Source: Mycolicibacterium goodii (GTDB lineage Bacteria; Actinomycetota; Actinomycetes; Mycobacteriales; Mycobacteriaceae). Taken from it: a stretch of DNA of 64,000 nucleotides. The notes beneath the pieces are model-generated. The model saw nothing but the letters and a program-made list of their open reading frames with translations. It made no database searches and was not told the origin of the DNA. Every line of letters begins with the position of its first letter. The stretch's first letter is position 1. The stretch is from positions 3,162,001 through 3,226,000 of the forward strand of contig NZ_CP092364.2 in assembly GCF_022370755.2 (NCBI RefSeq), given 5' to 3'. The translations under genes were made by a program, and so were the position numbers. Positions 56,291 through 64,000 of this stretch are shown here, in pieces.

Positions 56291-57123
56291 TGGCCACAAC
56301 GACGACGGTCACCACGACAGACGAGCCCGGTCAGGGCGCGGCCCAGCGTGTCGCGCCGCGCCGACGTCGGGTCGGAGGGCGGCAGATCTACGGCACCGCC
56401 GCGGTCGTCGTCGCACTGGCCGTGTGGCAACTCGTCGCGGCTCTGCGGATCAAACCGGCGATCGTACTGCCGGGCCCGACAGACGTTCTCGCGGCGTTCG
56501 GACAACTGTTCGCCAGCGAGACGATCTGGGCCGACCTGGCCACCAGCGGCCGGGAACTGCTGTACGGGCTGTTGCTGGCGACCGCGGTCGGTCTGCCGCT
56601 CGGACTGTTGATCGGCTGGTATCGCACGTTGTCGTACGCTGCCGGGCCGTTGATCAACTTCCTCTACGCGACACCGAGAATCGCGCTCACACCGCTGCTG
56701 ATCATCTGGCTGGGGATCGGGCAGACATCCAAGATCGCGATCGTGTTCCTGATGGCCATCTTCCCGATCCTGATCAACACCGCCAGCGGCGTGCAGAACC
56801 TCGACCCGGCCGTCGTCCGGGTCGCACGCTGCTTCGGCGCGGGCGACATGCAGATCTTTCGGACCATCGCACTACCCGGATCGGTGCCGTTCATCATCAG
56901 CGGCCTGCGGCTCGCGGTCGGGCAGGCGCTCATCGGCGTCTTCGTGGCCGAGCTCAGCGGGGCGACGCACGGGGTCGGCATGCTGATGAACAACGCGGGC
57001 CAGCAGTTCCAGACCTCGGTGGTGTTCGCGGGTCTGTTCATCTTCGCGGTGACCGGCGTGCTGCTGACCGGAGCCCTGCGTGCGATCGAACGACGCTTCG
57101 AGGCCTGGCGTCCCCATCCATGA
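56290..57123 (+). CDS. ABC transporter permease (NitT/TauT family)
   Basis: 277 residues with six membrane segments. The typical PGPTDVLAAFGQLFASETIW loop, ATPRIALTPLLIIWLGIGQT and the GLRLAVGQALIGVFVAELSG region match the SsuC/TauC family. Its ATG shares one base with the ATPase stop. It forms an uptake system with the flanking ATPase and lipoprotein, distinct from the fused-permease importer at 40 kb. Confidence 0.92.
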   Translation: MATTTTVTTTDEPGQGAAQRVAPRRRRVGGRQIYGTAAVVVALAVWQLVAALRIKPAIVLPGPTDVLAAFGQLFASETIWADLATSGRELLYGLLLATAVGLPLGLLIGWYRTLSYAAGPLINFLYATPRIALTPLLIIWLGIGQTSKIAIVFLMAIFPILINTASGVQNLDPAVVRVARCFGAGDMQIFRTIALPGSVPFIISGLRLAVGQALIGVFVAELSGATHGVGMLMNNAGQQFQTSVVFAGLFIFAVTGVLLTGALRAIERRFEAWRPHP

Positions 57124-57146
57124 TTCGACACAAGGAGTTTCGCGAC

Positions 57147-58127
57147 ATGGGCAAAGCACCCACACGAGGCGTCGCGGCGTTGTGCCTGACCGCAGTCACG
57201 GCGCTCGGGATCACCGCGTGCGGCGGTGACGCCGGATCCTCATCGGACGGCGACGCCAACAAGATCACCCTCAGCTACAGCCAGGTGGTGGCCGACGAAC
57301 TGCCGTTCTGGATCGCCGACGAGGCCGGCCTGTTCAAGGCACAGGGACTCGAGGTCACATTGACCAATCTCAGCAGCTCGGACGGTTTCCCGGCGCTGGT
57401 GTCGGGCCAGACCCAGCTCGCGTCCATCGGTGCACCGGAGATGGTCTCCGGCGCGGCGTCCGGCGCCAAGGTGAGTTATCTGGCCACCTTGACACCGGTC
57501 TTCACCTACGAGCTCTATGCACGGGTCGACGATCCGCAACAGCTGAAGGGCAAGCGAATCGGGATCACCTCCACCAGCGGGTCGCTGTACATCGCCACCA
57601 TCGAGGCGTTGCAACAACTCGGGCTCTCACCCGACGACGTCGCGCTCACGCCTCTCGGATCCGTGACCAACGTCAACAACGCCTTGGTCGCCGGCACGAT
57701 CGACGCGGCGATGTCGCATCCACCTGCGACCACCCGGCTCGAGGCTGCTGGTCTGCATTCCCTGCTCGACCTCGCGTCACAGAACATCCCGACATCCAAC
57801 GTCGGCGTCGCGGCCACCGACGAATACGTCAGATCCCACGGTGATCAGATCCGCCGCTTCATGACCGCGGTGCAGCAGGCGATCCACCGTGAGAAGACCG
57901 ACGAACCGTACGCGACGAGCATCCTGTCCGAGCACCTCAAGGTCACCGATCCCAAGGCACTGCACGAGACATGGGCCTACTACACGAAAGTCCTGCCCGA
58001 TGTTCCGACCCCCACGGTCGAGCAGTTGCAGACATCGGTGACCGAGCTGGCGCCCACCAATCCCGCGGTGCACAACCTCGACCTGTCCACGCTGGTGGAC
58101 GCGTCCTTTGTGAACGAGTCCCGATGA
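57147..58127 (+). CDS. NMT1-family ABC substrate-binding lipoprotein
   Basis: 326 residues. I chose the ATG at 57147 because AAGGAG lies nine bases upstream; an earlier ATG at 57120 overlaps the permease stop. The signal peptide ends in LGITACGGD. The mature part shows DELPFWIADEAGLFKAQGLE and GKRIGITSTSGSLYIATIEA, typical of taurine/nitrate/aromatic-acid binders. It belongs to the second ABC importer of the island. Confidence 0.9.
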   Translation: MGKAPTRGVAALCLTAVTALGITACGGDAGSSSDGDANKITLSYSQVVADELPFWIADEAGLFKAQGLEVTLTNLSSSDGFPALVSGQTQLASIGAPEMVSGAASGAKVSYLATLTPVFTYELYARVDDPQQLKGKRIGITSTSGSLYIATIEALQQLGLSPDDVALTPLGSVTNVNNALVAGTIDAAMSHPPATTRLEAAGLHSLLDLASQNIPTSNVGVAATDEYVRSHGDQIRRFMTAVQQAIHREKTDEPYATSILSEHLKVTDPKALHETWAYYTKVLPDVPTPTVEQLQTSVTELAPTNPAVHNLDLSTLVDASFVNESR

Positions 58128-58873
58128 GTGCCCGTCCATCGCACACACTTGTGCTGCTGCGGCACGGCGAGAGCCTGGCCAACGCCGACGACCGGTTCGG
58201 AGGCTGGCTCGACTTCCCGCTGACCAACCGTGGACGCGACCAGGCGGCCGCGGCGGGAAACCTGATCAAGGCCGCCGGTCTGGCTCCGACCGCAGTGCAC
58301 ACGTCACTGCTCGCCCGGGCGGTCGACACCGCGAAGATCGCGATGGCCGAGACGGATTCACCCGCGGTCGAACACCGGCGGAGCTGGCGTCTCAACGAAC
58401 GTCACTACGGTGCGCTGCAGGGTCGCACACGGGCCGAGGTGCGCGCCGAGTTCGGCGCCGAGCTGTACCGCGATTGGCGGCGTTCGTATCACCTCGCACC
58501 GCCCGCGATGGATCCGGACGACCCGGCACACCCGCGCCATGACGCCAGGTACGCCGCGCTTCCGCCGCGCGAATTGCCTTCGACGGAGTCGCTCGCAGCG
58601 GTACGCCGGCGTCTGGTGCCCTACTGGCAGGACGCCATCGCCGGCGATCTGTCGGCAGGCCACGTCACCCTGGTGGTCGCGCACGGAAACTCCTTGCGCG
58701 CGTTGTGCACACACCTGGACGGCCTCACCCCCGACCGGGTACGCACCCTGGAGATCCCGATCGGGATGCCGCTGCTCTACGACCTCGACGAGTCGCTTTG
58801 CCCCGTCAGACCCGGCGGCGTGTATCTCGACGCGACGCCCGCCAACGCCGTCCGCGCCGCGCTCGTCGGATGA
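58124..58873 (+). CDS. Phosphoglycerate-mutase-like histidine phosphatase
   Basis: 249 residues. The catalytic motif is LLRHGESLANADDRFGGWLD, followed by TSLLARAVDTAKIA, the LNERHYGALQGRTRAEVRAE region of the dPGM group and the second histidine in VVAHGNSLRALCTHL. It looks like a GpmA-type mutase but is the last gene of a catabolic ABC operon, coupled to the binding protein by a four-base overlap. A phosphatase or mutase role on a pathway phosphate is possible. Confidence 0.85.
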   Translation: MSARPSHTLVLLRHGESLANADDRFGGWLDFPLTNRGRDQAAAAGNLIKAAGLAPTAVHTSLLARAVDTAKIAMAETDSPAVEHRRSWRLNERHYGALQGRTRAEVRAEFGAELYRDWRRSYHLAPPAMDPDDPAHPRHDARYAALPPRELPSTESLAAVRRRLVPYWQDAIAGDLSAGHVTLVVAHGNSLRALCTHLDGLTPDRVRTLEIPIGMPLLYDLDESLCPVRPGGVYLDATPANAVRAALVG

Positions 58874-58874
58874 C

Positions 58875-59261
58875 TCAGCGCTCGTCCTCGGCAAGCACCT
58901 CACTCGCGATGCGGAACGCGGTATTGGCATCGGGCACACCGCAGTAGATCGCGGTCTGCAGCAGTGTCTCCTTGATCTCGTCCACGGTCAGGCCGTTGCG
59001 ACGCGCGGCGCGCACATGCATGGCCAGTTCGGCATGGTGCCCCCGGGCGACCATGGCGGTCAACGTGATCAAAGACCTGCTACGCCGGTCCAGACCCGGT
59101 CGGGTCCAGATCTCACCCCAGGCGTACCGCGTGATGAGATCCTGGAAGTCTGCGGTGAAGTCGGTGGTCGCGGCGACAGCGCGAGCCACGTGGTCATCGC
59201 CCAGCACCGCCCGGCGTATGTCCATCCCCGCCGCGTGGGTCTCGTCGCGCATCGATGTCAC
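58875..59261 (-). CDS. pcaC: 4-carboxymuconolactone decarboxylase
   Basis: 128 residues, AhpD-like helical fold. The segments GEIWTRPGLDRRSRSLITLT, GHHAELAMHVRAARRNGLT and EIKETLLQTAIYCGVPDANT match PcaC. It converts gamma-carboxymuconolactone to beta-ketoadipate enol-lactone. It is the last of four pca genes here; the enol-lactone hydrolase (pcaD) that should follow is not in the window. Its stop is almost adjacent to the convergent mutase-like gene. Confidence 0.93.
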   Translation of the reverse strand: MTSMRDETHAAGMDIRRAVLGDDHVARAVAATTDFTADFQDLITRYAWGEIWTRPGLDRRSRSLITLTAMVARGHHAELAMHVRAARRNGLTVDEIKETLLQTAIYCGVPDANTAFRIASEVLAEDER

Positions 59262-60460
59262 ATCGTCTCCTTCAACTGTCGGCGGGCCCGTCGAACGATG
59301 GCATCGACGAGATGGCCCGCCGCGCCCAGATAGTCCGATCGTGGTGCCCGCCCCACGAGTTCGCTCATCACCCGCTGCTCGGCCAACAGGTCACCTGCCG
59401 CGGCCAGGTTCGCACGCGCCCGTTCCGCGTCGAGGTGCAAATCTGCCAGCAGATCACCTGTCTGACGCACCGCGACGACGGTACGCCTGGCCAACGTACG
59501 CAGGGTCGCCCATTCGGCATGCCACCCACCGTCGGAACGCTCGTCGACACTGGCCGCGGATGCCGCGTGAAGGGTGGCGCCCAGCGCGGGTGCTGTCAGC
59601 GCGGCCCGGCGGATCAGCACCGACAACACCGGGTTGTGCTTGTGTGGCATGGTGGAGGAGCCTCCACCTGTCCCCTCGGCGAACTCACCGATCTCGGATC
59701 TGCTGCCCGTGGCGACATCGGCGGCGATGTGACCGCACGCGTCACAGCAGCCGATGAGCGCATCGCCGGTGCGGGTCACGATCGCCCTGGTGGTGTGCCA
59801 GGGTCGGGCAGGCACCAATCCCAAGGCCTCCGCGAGCGCATCGGTCACGGTCACGGCCGCGTCCGGAGAACCCAGCAGTTCCGTTGCGGCCGCGAGAGTT
59901 CCGGCGGCGCCACCGGCCTGCACGGGCAACGGCGGCAGTGCCGCCAACGTGTCGGCGGCGTCGACCACACCGCAGAGCCAGTTGGCGAACTTCACCGCGA
60001 CCGTGCTCGGCAGTGCGGGCTGGGTCAGGGTGCGTGCCAGCATCGCATCGTCGCGGTGGGTCTCGATCAATTCGACGAGCACCCGCACGTTGGCGGTCAA
60101 CTCGTCGCGGACGACGCCGAGCGCGTCGCGCAGACACATCATCAGCGCGGTGTCGATGACGTCCTGGCTCGTCAGACCCCGGTGCAGCCATCGCGCCGCC
60201 TCACCGCCTGCTCGATCACGCAACAGCGCAACCAGTCCGACGACGGGATTGCCGTCGGCCTCCGCATCCGCTGCCACCGCCTCGATGTCGTCGGCGGCTG
60301 TCAGACTCGTCAGGTCGGCGCGTGCCGTCGCCGGCGCCTGGCCCGCGTCGACGAGCAGGTTCAGCCAGGCATCTTCGACGGCGACCATGGCGTCGAGCAA
60401 CGCGCGGTCGCTCATGAGAACGCCGGCCCGATGGTCCCCGGGCCACAGCAGGTCGGTCAC
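59258..60460 (-). CDS. pcaB: 3-carboxy-cis,cis-muconate cycloisomerase
   Basis: 400 residues of the fumarase/aspartase superfamily. The superfamily signature is GGGSSTMPHKHNPV near residue 270, and the N-terminus reads LLDAMVAVEDAWLNLLVDAG. PcaB closes 3-carboxymuconate to gamma-carboxymuconolactone. The start overlaps the pcaG stop by four bases and its own stop overlaps pcaC. Confidence 0.94.
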   Translation of the reverse strand: MTDLLWPGDHRAGVLMSDRALLDAMVAVEDAWLNLLVDAGQAPATARADLTSLTAADDIEAVAADAEADGNPVVGLVALLRDRAGGEAARWLHRGLTSQDVIDTALMMCLRDALGVVRDELTANVRVLVELIETHRDDAMLARTLTQPALPSTVAVKFANWLCGVVDAADTLAALPPLPVQAGGAAGTLAAATELLGSPDAAVTVTDALAEALGLVPARPWHTTRAIVTRTGDALIGCCDACGHIAADVATGSRSEIGEFAEGTGGGSSTMPHKHNPVLSVLIRRAALTAPALGATLHAASAASVDERSDGGWHAEWATLRTLARRTVVAVRQTGDLLADLHLDAERARANLAAAGDLLAEQRVMSELVGRAPRSDYLGAAGHLVDAIVRRARRQLKETM

Positions 60461-61017
60461 GGCATGTGCCCCGGGAAGCGGAGGAAGACGGTTTCGTGTT
60501 CGCCTTGCAACCGGATGTCGAAGCGAAGGCCGTCGTCATCCGGCACGGCGATCAGGCTCTCTCGGCGGTCGACGGGCAGCGATGACAGCAGTGGTTCGTC
60601 CGCGAGGTGCGGACCAGGCAGATACACCCGGGTGAACAGCCGGTTGAGCAGACCTCGTGCGAAAACCGTCATGGCGATGAACGGAGCCGAACCAGGTTGT
60701 ACCGGCCCCGGTTTCACCGTCGAGAAGGTGTATCGACCTTCACCGTCGGTGCCTGCCCGTCCCCACCCTGTGAAGGTCCAGCCGTCGCGGCACAGTGATC
60801 CGGTCTCGGTGGGCACCACGCCGTCGGCGTCGGCCTGCCAGATCTCCAGCAGCGCATCCGGTACGGGCGTGCCCGCACCGTCGGTAACCTGCCCGTGCAG
60901 GCGAATGGCACCGGGTGTGCGCGGCGGTACGAGTTCGTTGCCCCCGGCGATCGGCAGGGCGTACCCGTAGAACGGGCCGACGGTCTGGCCGGGTGTTGCG
61001 GACAGTGTGCTCATCAT
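60457..61017 (-). CDS. pcaG: Protocatechuate 3,4-dioxygenase alpha subunit
   Basis: 186 residues. The N-terminus TPGQTVGPFYGYALP and the beta-sandwich segment EIWQADADGV identify the intradiol dioxygenase alpha subunit, which lacks the full set of iron ligands, as expected. It forms the (alpha-beta)n enzyme with PcaH. The ATG at 61017 overlaps the pcaH stop by four bases. Confidence 0.94.
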   Translation of the reverse strand: MMSTLSATPGQTVGPFYGYALPIAGGNELVPPRTPGAIRLHGQVTDGAGTPVPDALLEIWQADADGVVPTETGSLCRDGWTFTGWGRAGTDGEGRYTFSTVKPGPVQPGSAPFIAMTVFARGLLNRLFTRVYLPGPHLADEPLLSSLPVDRRESLIAVPDDDGLRFDIRLQGEHETVFLRFPGHMP

Positions 61018-61760
61018 GCCTCCATCGGCGTGCGCAGCGAACCGGTCAGCACGATGTCCCACCGGTAGCCGGTGGCCCACTCGTGCGTCGTGACGTCGTG
61101 GTCGTAGGTGGCGACCAGACGTTCGCGCGCCTTGCTGTCGGTGATCGACTGGTAGATCGGGTCGAACGCGAACAGAGGATCACCGGGGAAGTACATCTGT
61201 GTGACCATCCGCTGCGTGAATTCGTTTCCGAACAGCGAGAAATGGATGTGCGCCGGGCGCCACGCATTGTGGTGGTTCCGCCACGGGTACGGGCCCGGCT
61301 TGATGGTGGTGAAACGATAGTTGCCGTCGTCGTCGGTGAGACAACGTCCCACACCGGTGAAATTCGGATCGAGGGGCGCCGGGTGCTGGTCGCGTTGGTG
61401 ACGGTAGCGTCCGCCGGCGTTCGCCTGCCAGATCTCGACGAGTTGGCGACGCACGGGCCTGCCGTCGCCGTCGACGATCCGGCCGGTCACCACGATGCGT
61501 TCGCCGATCGGCTCACCGGTGTGCTGGATCGTCAGATCCGATTCGTGCTCCTGCACGTCGCGCAGGCCGAAGCACGGGGCCGCCAACTCGACGCCCTCCG
61601 GATCCACTTGCTGCAGTTCAGCTTTCGGATGTCGCAGGACGCTGCTCCGATACGGCGGATAGTTCAGCCGCGGCTGGGACTCTTCGAGTCCCGTGCGGTG
61701 GTAGGACACCGCGATGTCATCGATCTCCGCATTGATGTCGGCTTGACTCAGAACGGTCAT
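61014..61760 (-). CDS. pcaH: Protocatechuate 3,4-dioxygenase beta subunit
   Basis: 248 residues. The iron-binding residues of intradiol dioxygenases are present: a Tyr in NAGGRYRHQRDQHPA, a Tyr in IKPGPYPWRN and two histidines in WRPAHIHFSLFG. It performs ring opening of protocatechuate between the two hydroxyls. No clear Shine-Dalgarno precedes the ATG, so it may be leaderless, which is common in mycobacteria. It heads the pcaHGBC operon, divergent from the IclR gene. Confidence 0.95.
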   Translation of the reverse strand: MTVLSQADINAEIDDIAVSYHRTGLEESQPRLNYPPYRSSVLRHPKAELQQVDPEGVELAAPCFGLRDVQEHESDLTIQHTGEPIGERIVVTGRIVDGDGRPVRRQLVEIWQANAGGRYRHQRDQHPAPLDPNFTGVGRCLTDDDGNYRFTTIKPGPYPWRNHHNAWRPAHIHFSLFGNEFTQRMVTQMYFPGDPLFAFDPIYQSITDSKARERLVATYDHDVTTHEWATGYRWDIVLTGSLRTPMEA

Positions 61761-61804
61761 GGTCAGCAAGCTACTGCCGGGACCGGATCGGCCCAAAGGT
61801 TAGA

Positions 61805-61821
61805 CTTCCACTGTGTGGAAG
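61805..61821. promoter_or_regulatory. IclR-type palindrome in the pca promoter region
   Basis: CTTCCACTGTGTGGAAG is a perfect 7-bp palindrome with a 3-bp centre. Such TTCCA/TGGAA dyads are typical of IclR-family binding sites. It lies between the divergent pcaH and IclR genes, overlapping the likely Shine-Dalgarno of the regulator, so it could control both and autoregulate. Confidence 0.65.
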
Positions 61822-61831
61822 GGTGCCGCAG

Positions 61832-62572
61832 ATGGCCGATGATTCGTCACGCACGGTCGCCGCGCGGCTTCTGGCCGTGGTGGGCGCGTTCGACGAACGT
61901 CACCGCAGCCTGTCGCTGTCGGAGATCGCGCGCCGTACCTCGCTCCCGCTCTCCACGGCGCATCGGCTGACCGGTGCCCTCGTCGACGGCGGGGCGTTGC
62001 AGCGTCGCGACGACGGTCGGTACGTGATCGGCCGCCTCGTCTGGCAGGCGGGTCTGCTCGCGCCCGTGGAAGGTCCGCTCCGGCAGGTGGCCGAACCGTA
62101 TCTGCACGACGTGTACGCCATGACGATGGCCACCGTGCACCTGGCCGTCCGCGACGGTGACGAGGTGCTCTACCTGTTGCGGATCCGCGGGCGCGCCTCG
62201 GTGCCGATCGTCAGCACCGTCGGCAGCAGGCTCCCCATGCACTGCACGGGTGTCGGCAAGGTGCTCCTGGCACACGCACCCCCTGAGGTCCAAGACCGCG
62301 TGCTGTCCAACCTGCGCCCCGTCACGCCGAGGACGATCACACAACCGGTCATGCTGCAGCAACAGCTACGCCGCATCCGCGCCGACGGCATCGCCACGAC
62401 CAGTGAGGAGATGTCGATCGGTGCACATTCATTGGCGGTACCGGTGATCCGCGCCTCGGACAACGCCGTCGTCGCATCGATCGGCGTCGTCGTGCCGTCG
62501 CTCCGACGCGACCGCCAGCGGTCGGTGCAGGCCTTGCAGAGTGCGGCCCGCGGTATCGGGCGCGTCCTTTGA
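61832..62572 (+). CDS. IclR-family regulator, likely of the pca operon
   Basis: 246 residues. The N-terminal winged helix reads LSLSEIARRTSLPLSTAHRL and the C-terminal effector domain contains GSRLPMHCTGVGKVLLAHAP and DGIATTSEEMSIGAHSLAVP. Pca operons in other bacteria are often controlled by IclR members (PcaR/PcaU). A GTG at 61823 would add three residues; the ATG at 61832 is better spaced from GGAAGGG. It is divergent from pcaH and may be an activator or a repressor. Confidence 0.88.
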   Translation: MADDSSRTVAARLLAVVGAFDERHRSLSLSEIARRTSLPLSTAHRLTGALVDGGALQRRDDGRYVIGRLVWQAGLLAPVEGPLRQVAEPYLHDVYAMTMATVHLAVRDGDEVLYLLRIRGRASVPIVSTVGSRLPMHCTGVGKVLLAHAPPEVQDRVLSNLRPVTPRTITQPVMLQQQLRRIRADGIATTSEEMSIGAHSLAVPVIRASDNAVVASIGVVVPSLRRDRQRSVQALQSAARGIGRVL

Positions 62573-62577
62573 GGTGC

Positions 62578-63312
62578 TCAATCCAGGAAGCCGTGCAGCA
62601 GTGCGGCCGAACCCGACACGTGGTCGAGCATCGCCGCGGCCGCGCGGTCGGCGTCGCCGGCGAGGATCGCCATCACTATGGCTTCGTGCTGCTCGTCGGA
62701 GTGGTCGATGTTGCGGCGCAACAACGGGATCCGGTCGAGCAGTGCGTTGATCCGCATGCGGTTCTCGGCCACCAACGGCACCAGGGACGGTGACCCGGCG
62801 GCCTCGGCGATCGCCAGGTGCAGCCGCGAGTCCAGGCGGCGGTAGTCGTCGGTGCCCTCCGCGGCACGCACGTCGGCCAGCCGCGACCACAGGCCGTCAC
62901 GTTCGGCGGCACTCAGTGTGCGACCCGCCGCCATGCGCGCGGCCCCCACCTCGAGGATCTCGCGCAGACGCAGCGCGTCGTCGATGTCCTCGCGCGCCGG
63001 ATGTGGGGTGTTTGCGGTGTGGCTCGGGAGCTCGTCGGCCAGGAACGTGCCGCCGTAGCGTCCACGCCGCGACACCAGGTAGCCCGCGTCGGCCAGCGAC
63101 TTGATCGCCTCCCGCACGGTGTCGCGACTGACACCGAGGCGGGTGGCGAGTTCGCGCTCGGGCGGCAGGGAGTCGCCGGGCCCGAGCACCCCGAGCCGGA
63201 TGGTCTCCAGCAGCCGGCCCACGGTGTCCTCGAAGGCGTTGCCGAGGCGCACCGGCCGCAGCAGCGCGTCGGCCGCCTCCGGGGCGGGCTGGGGGTCGGG
63301 TTCGGCAGTCAT
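62578..63312 (-). CDS. FadR-family (GntR) transcriptional regulator
   Basis: 244 residues. The winged helix is GPGDSLPPERELATRLGVSR with DTVREAIKSLADAGYLVSRR, and the FCD domain has SRLHLAIAEAAGSPSLVPLV and DEQHEAIVMAILAGDADRAA. It is separate from the first FadR-type regulator and lies just downstream of the short-chain dehydrogenase gene on the same strand, so it probably controls that gene and others beyond the window rather than the TGGTATTACCA sites. Confidence 0.85.
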   Translation of the reverse strand: MTAEPDPQPAPEAADALLRPVRLGNAFEDTVGRLLETIRLGVLGPGDSLPPERELATRLGVSRDTVREAIKSLADAGYLVSRRGRYGGTFLADELPSHTANTPHPAREDIDDALRLREILEVGAARMAAGRTLSAAERDGLWSRLADVRAAEGTDDYRRLDSRLHLAIAEAAGSPSLVPLVAENRMRINALLDRIPLLRRNIDHSDEQHEAIVMAILAGDADRAAAAMLDHVSGSAALLHGFLD

Positions 63313-63354
63313 GGTGACCTAAAGGCGTATCACACAATCGCTACAGCGGCGTGG

Positions 63355-64000
63355 CTAAAGGGGTGTCACGTAGGCGGAGCTGATCCCGCCGTCGACCAGG
63401 AACGTGGATCCGGTGATGAACGACGCGTCGTCACTGGCCAGGAACGCGACCGCGGCGGCGAGTTCCTCCGGTTCGGCGAACCGGCCCAGCGGGATGTGCA
63501 CGAGCCTGCGGGCCGCGCGCTCGGGATCCTTGGCGAACAACTCCTGCAGCAACGGTGTGTTGACCGGCCCCGGGCACAGTGCGTTGACCCGGATGCCCTG
63601 CCGGGCATACTGCACGCCCAGTTCGCGCGACATGGCCAGCACCCCGCCCTTGGACGCGGTGTAGGAGATCTGCGATGTCGCCGAGCCCATCACCGCGACG
63701 AACGACGCGGTGTTGATGATCGACCCCTTGCCTGCGGGCACCATGTGCCGCAGCGCCGCGCGGCACGACAGGTACACCGACTTGAGGTTGATGTCCTGGA
63801 CGCGCTGCCACGCCGGCAGCTCGGTGTTCTCGATCAGGTCGTCCTCAGGGGGCGAGATGCCCGCGTTGTTGAACGCGATGTCGATCCGCCCGAAAGTCGA
63901 AGCGGCGGTGTCGAACAGGTTGTCGACGGCCTCTTGTTCGGAGACGTCCACAGGCACGAACAGGCCTTCGAGTTCGTCGGCGGCGGCCTTGCCGGTGGTG
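63355..64000 (-). CDS. Short-chain dehydrogenase/reductase, N-terminus beyond window
   Basis: About 215 residues are visible; the frame continues to the window edge. It shows the SDR features NNAGISPPED, the catalytic Ser-Tyr-Lys arrangement around SQISYTASKGGVLAMSRELG, and the C-terminal SFITGSTFLVDGGISSAYVT. The NAD-binding glycine motif lies outside. It precedes the second FadR-type gene by 42 bp. The substrate is unknown. Confidence 0.88.
   Translation of the reverse strand, partial: TTGKAAADELEGLFVPVDVSEQEAVDNLFDTAASTFGRIDIAFNNAGISPPEDDLIENTELPAWQRVQDINLKSVYLSCRAALRHMVPAGKGSIINTASFVAVMGSATSQISYTASKGGVLAMSRELGVQYARQGIRVNALCPGPVNTPLLQELFAKDPERAARRLVHIPLGRFAEPEELAAAVAFLASDDASFITGSTFLVDGGISSAYVTPL

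Overview
The window is high-GC actinobacterial DNA. Its first half closely follows the Mycobacterium tuberculosis order Rv2836c-Rv2855: dinF, nrnA/cnpB, rbfA, infB, ylxR, nusA, rimP, two ferritin-like proteins, proS, efpA, cysG-type cobA, cobB, cobO, a Mg-chelatase-like protein, a GNAT enzyme, mqo, an alpha/beta hydrolase and mtr (mycothione reductase). Mycothiol reduction, EfpA and frequent GTG starts fit a mycobacterium. The large catabolic insert after mtr and the absence of a PE_PGRS gene beside mqo suggest a fast-growing environmental species of the Mycolicibacterium (M. smegmatis) type. The species call is an inference.

Layout. 1-2.2 kb: end of an NMT1/NitT-type ABC transporter operon. 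2.2-26 kb: the conserved housekeeping block (translation initiation and transcription factors, cobalamin/siroheme steps, malate oxidation, mycothiol reduction). 26-29 kb: a cobalt ECF transporter (CbiMNQO order) with an ArsR-type regulator upstream. 29-58.9 kb: a catabolic island. 58.9-62.6 kb: protocatechuate 3,4-dioxygenase and two following beta-ketoadipate steps (pcaH-G-B-C) with a divergent IclR regulator. 62.6-64 kb: a second FadR-type regulator and a truncated short-chain dehydrogenase.

The catabolic island is the most interesting part. A FadR/GntR-family regulator at 29078-29818 is followed by at least six transcription units. Their promoter regions carry near-identical copies of the palindrome TGGTATTACCA, ten sites in all including one just before the regulator's own start. 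The regulon holds a Rieske terminal oxygenase plus a separate 2Fe-2S ferredoxin and FAD ferredoxin reductase, two 4,5-dihydroxyphthalate-decarboxylase-like proteins, LigJ-like 4-oxalomesaconate hydratase and LigK-like aldolase, three two-domain cupins, a Zn alcohol dehydrogenase, a class II aldolase, a beta-hydroxyacid dehydrogenase, two ABC uptake systems with one extra binding protein, and an MFS carrier. No LigAB-type ring-cleavage dioxygenase is present, so one of the cupins is a plausible replacement.

Embedded among these enzymes are proteins with no obvious place in an aromatic pathway: an EutA-like reactivating ATPase without ethanolamine ammonia-lyase, a Pch2/TRIP13-like AAA+ ATPase without a HORMA partner, a PanB-like protein with altered catalytic positions, and an unrecognised 168-residue protein. 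I infer an undescribed catabolic system for a carboxylated aromatic (or a related oxygenated acid) ending in pyruvate and oxaloacetate. The substrate cannot be read from sequence alone.
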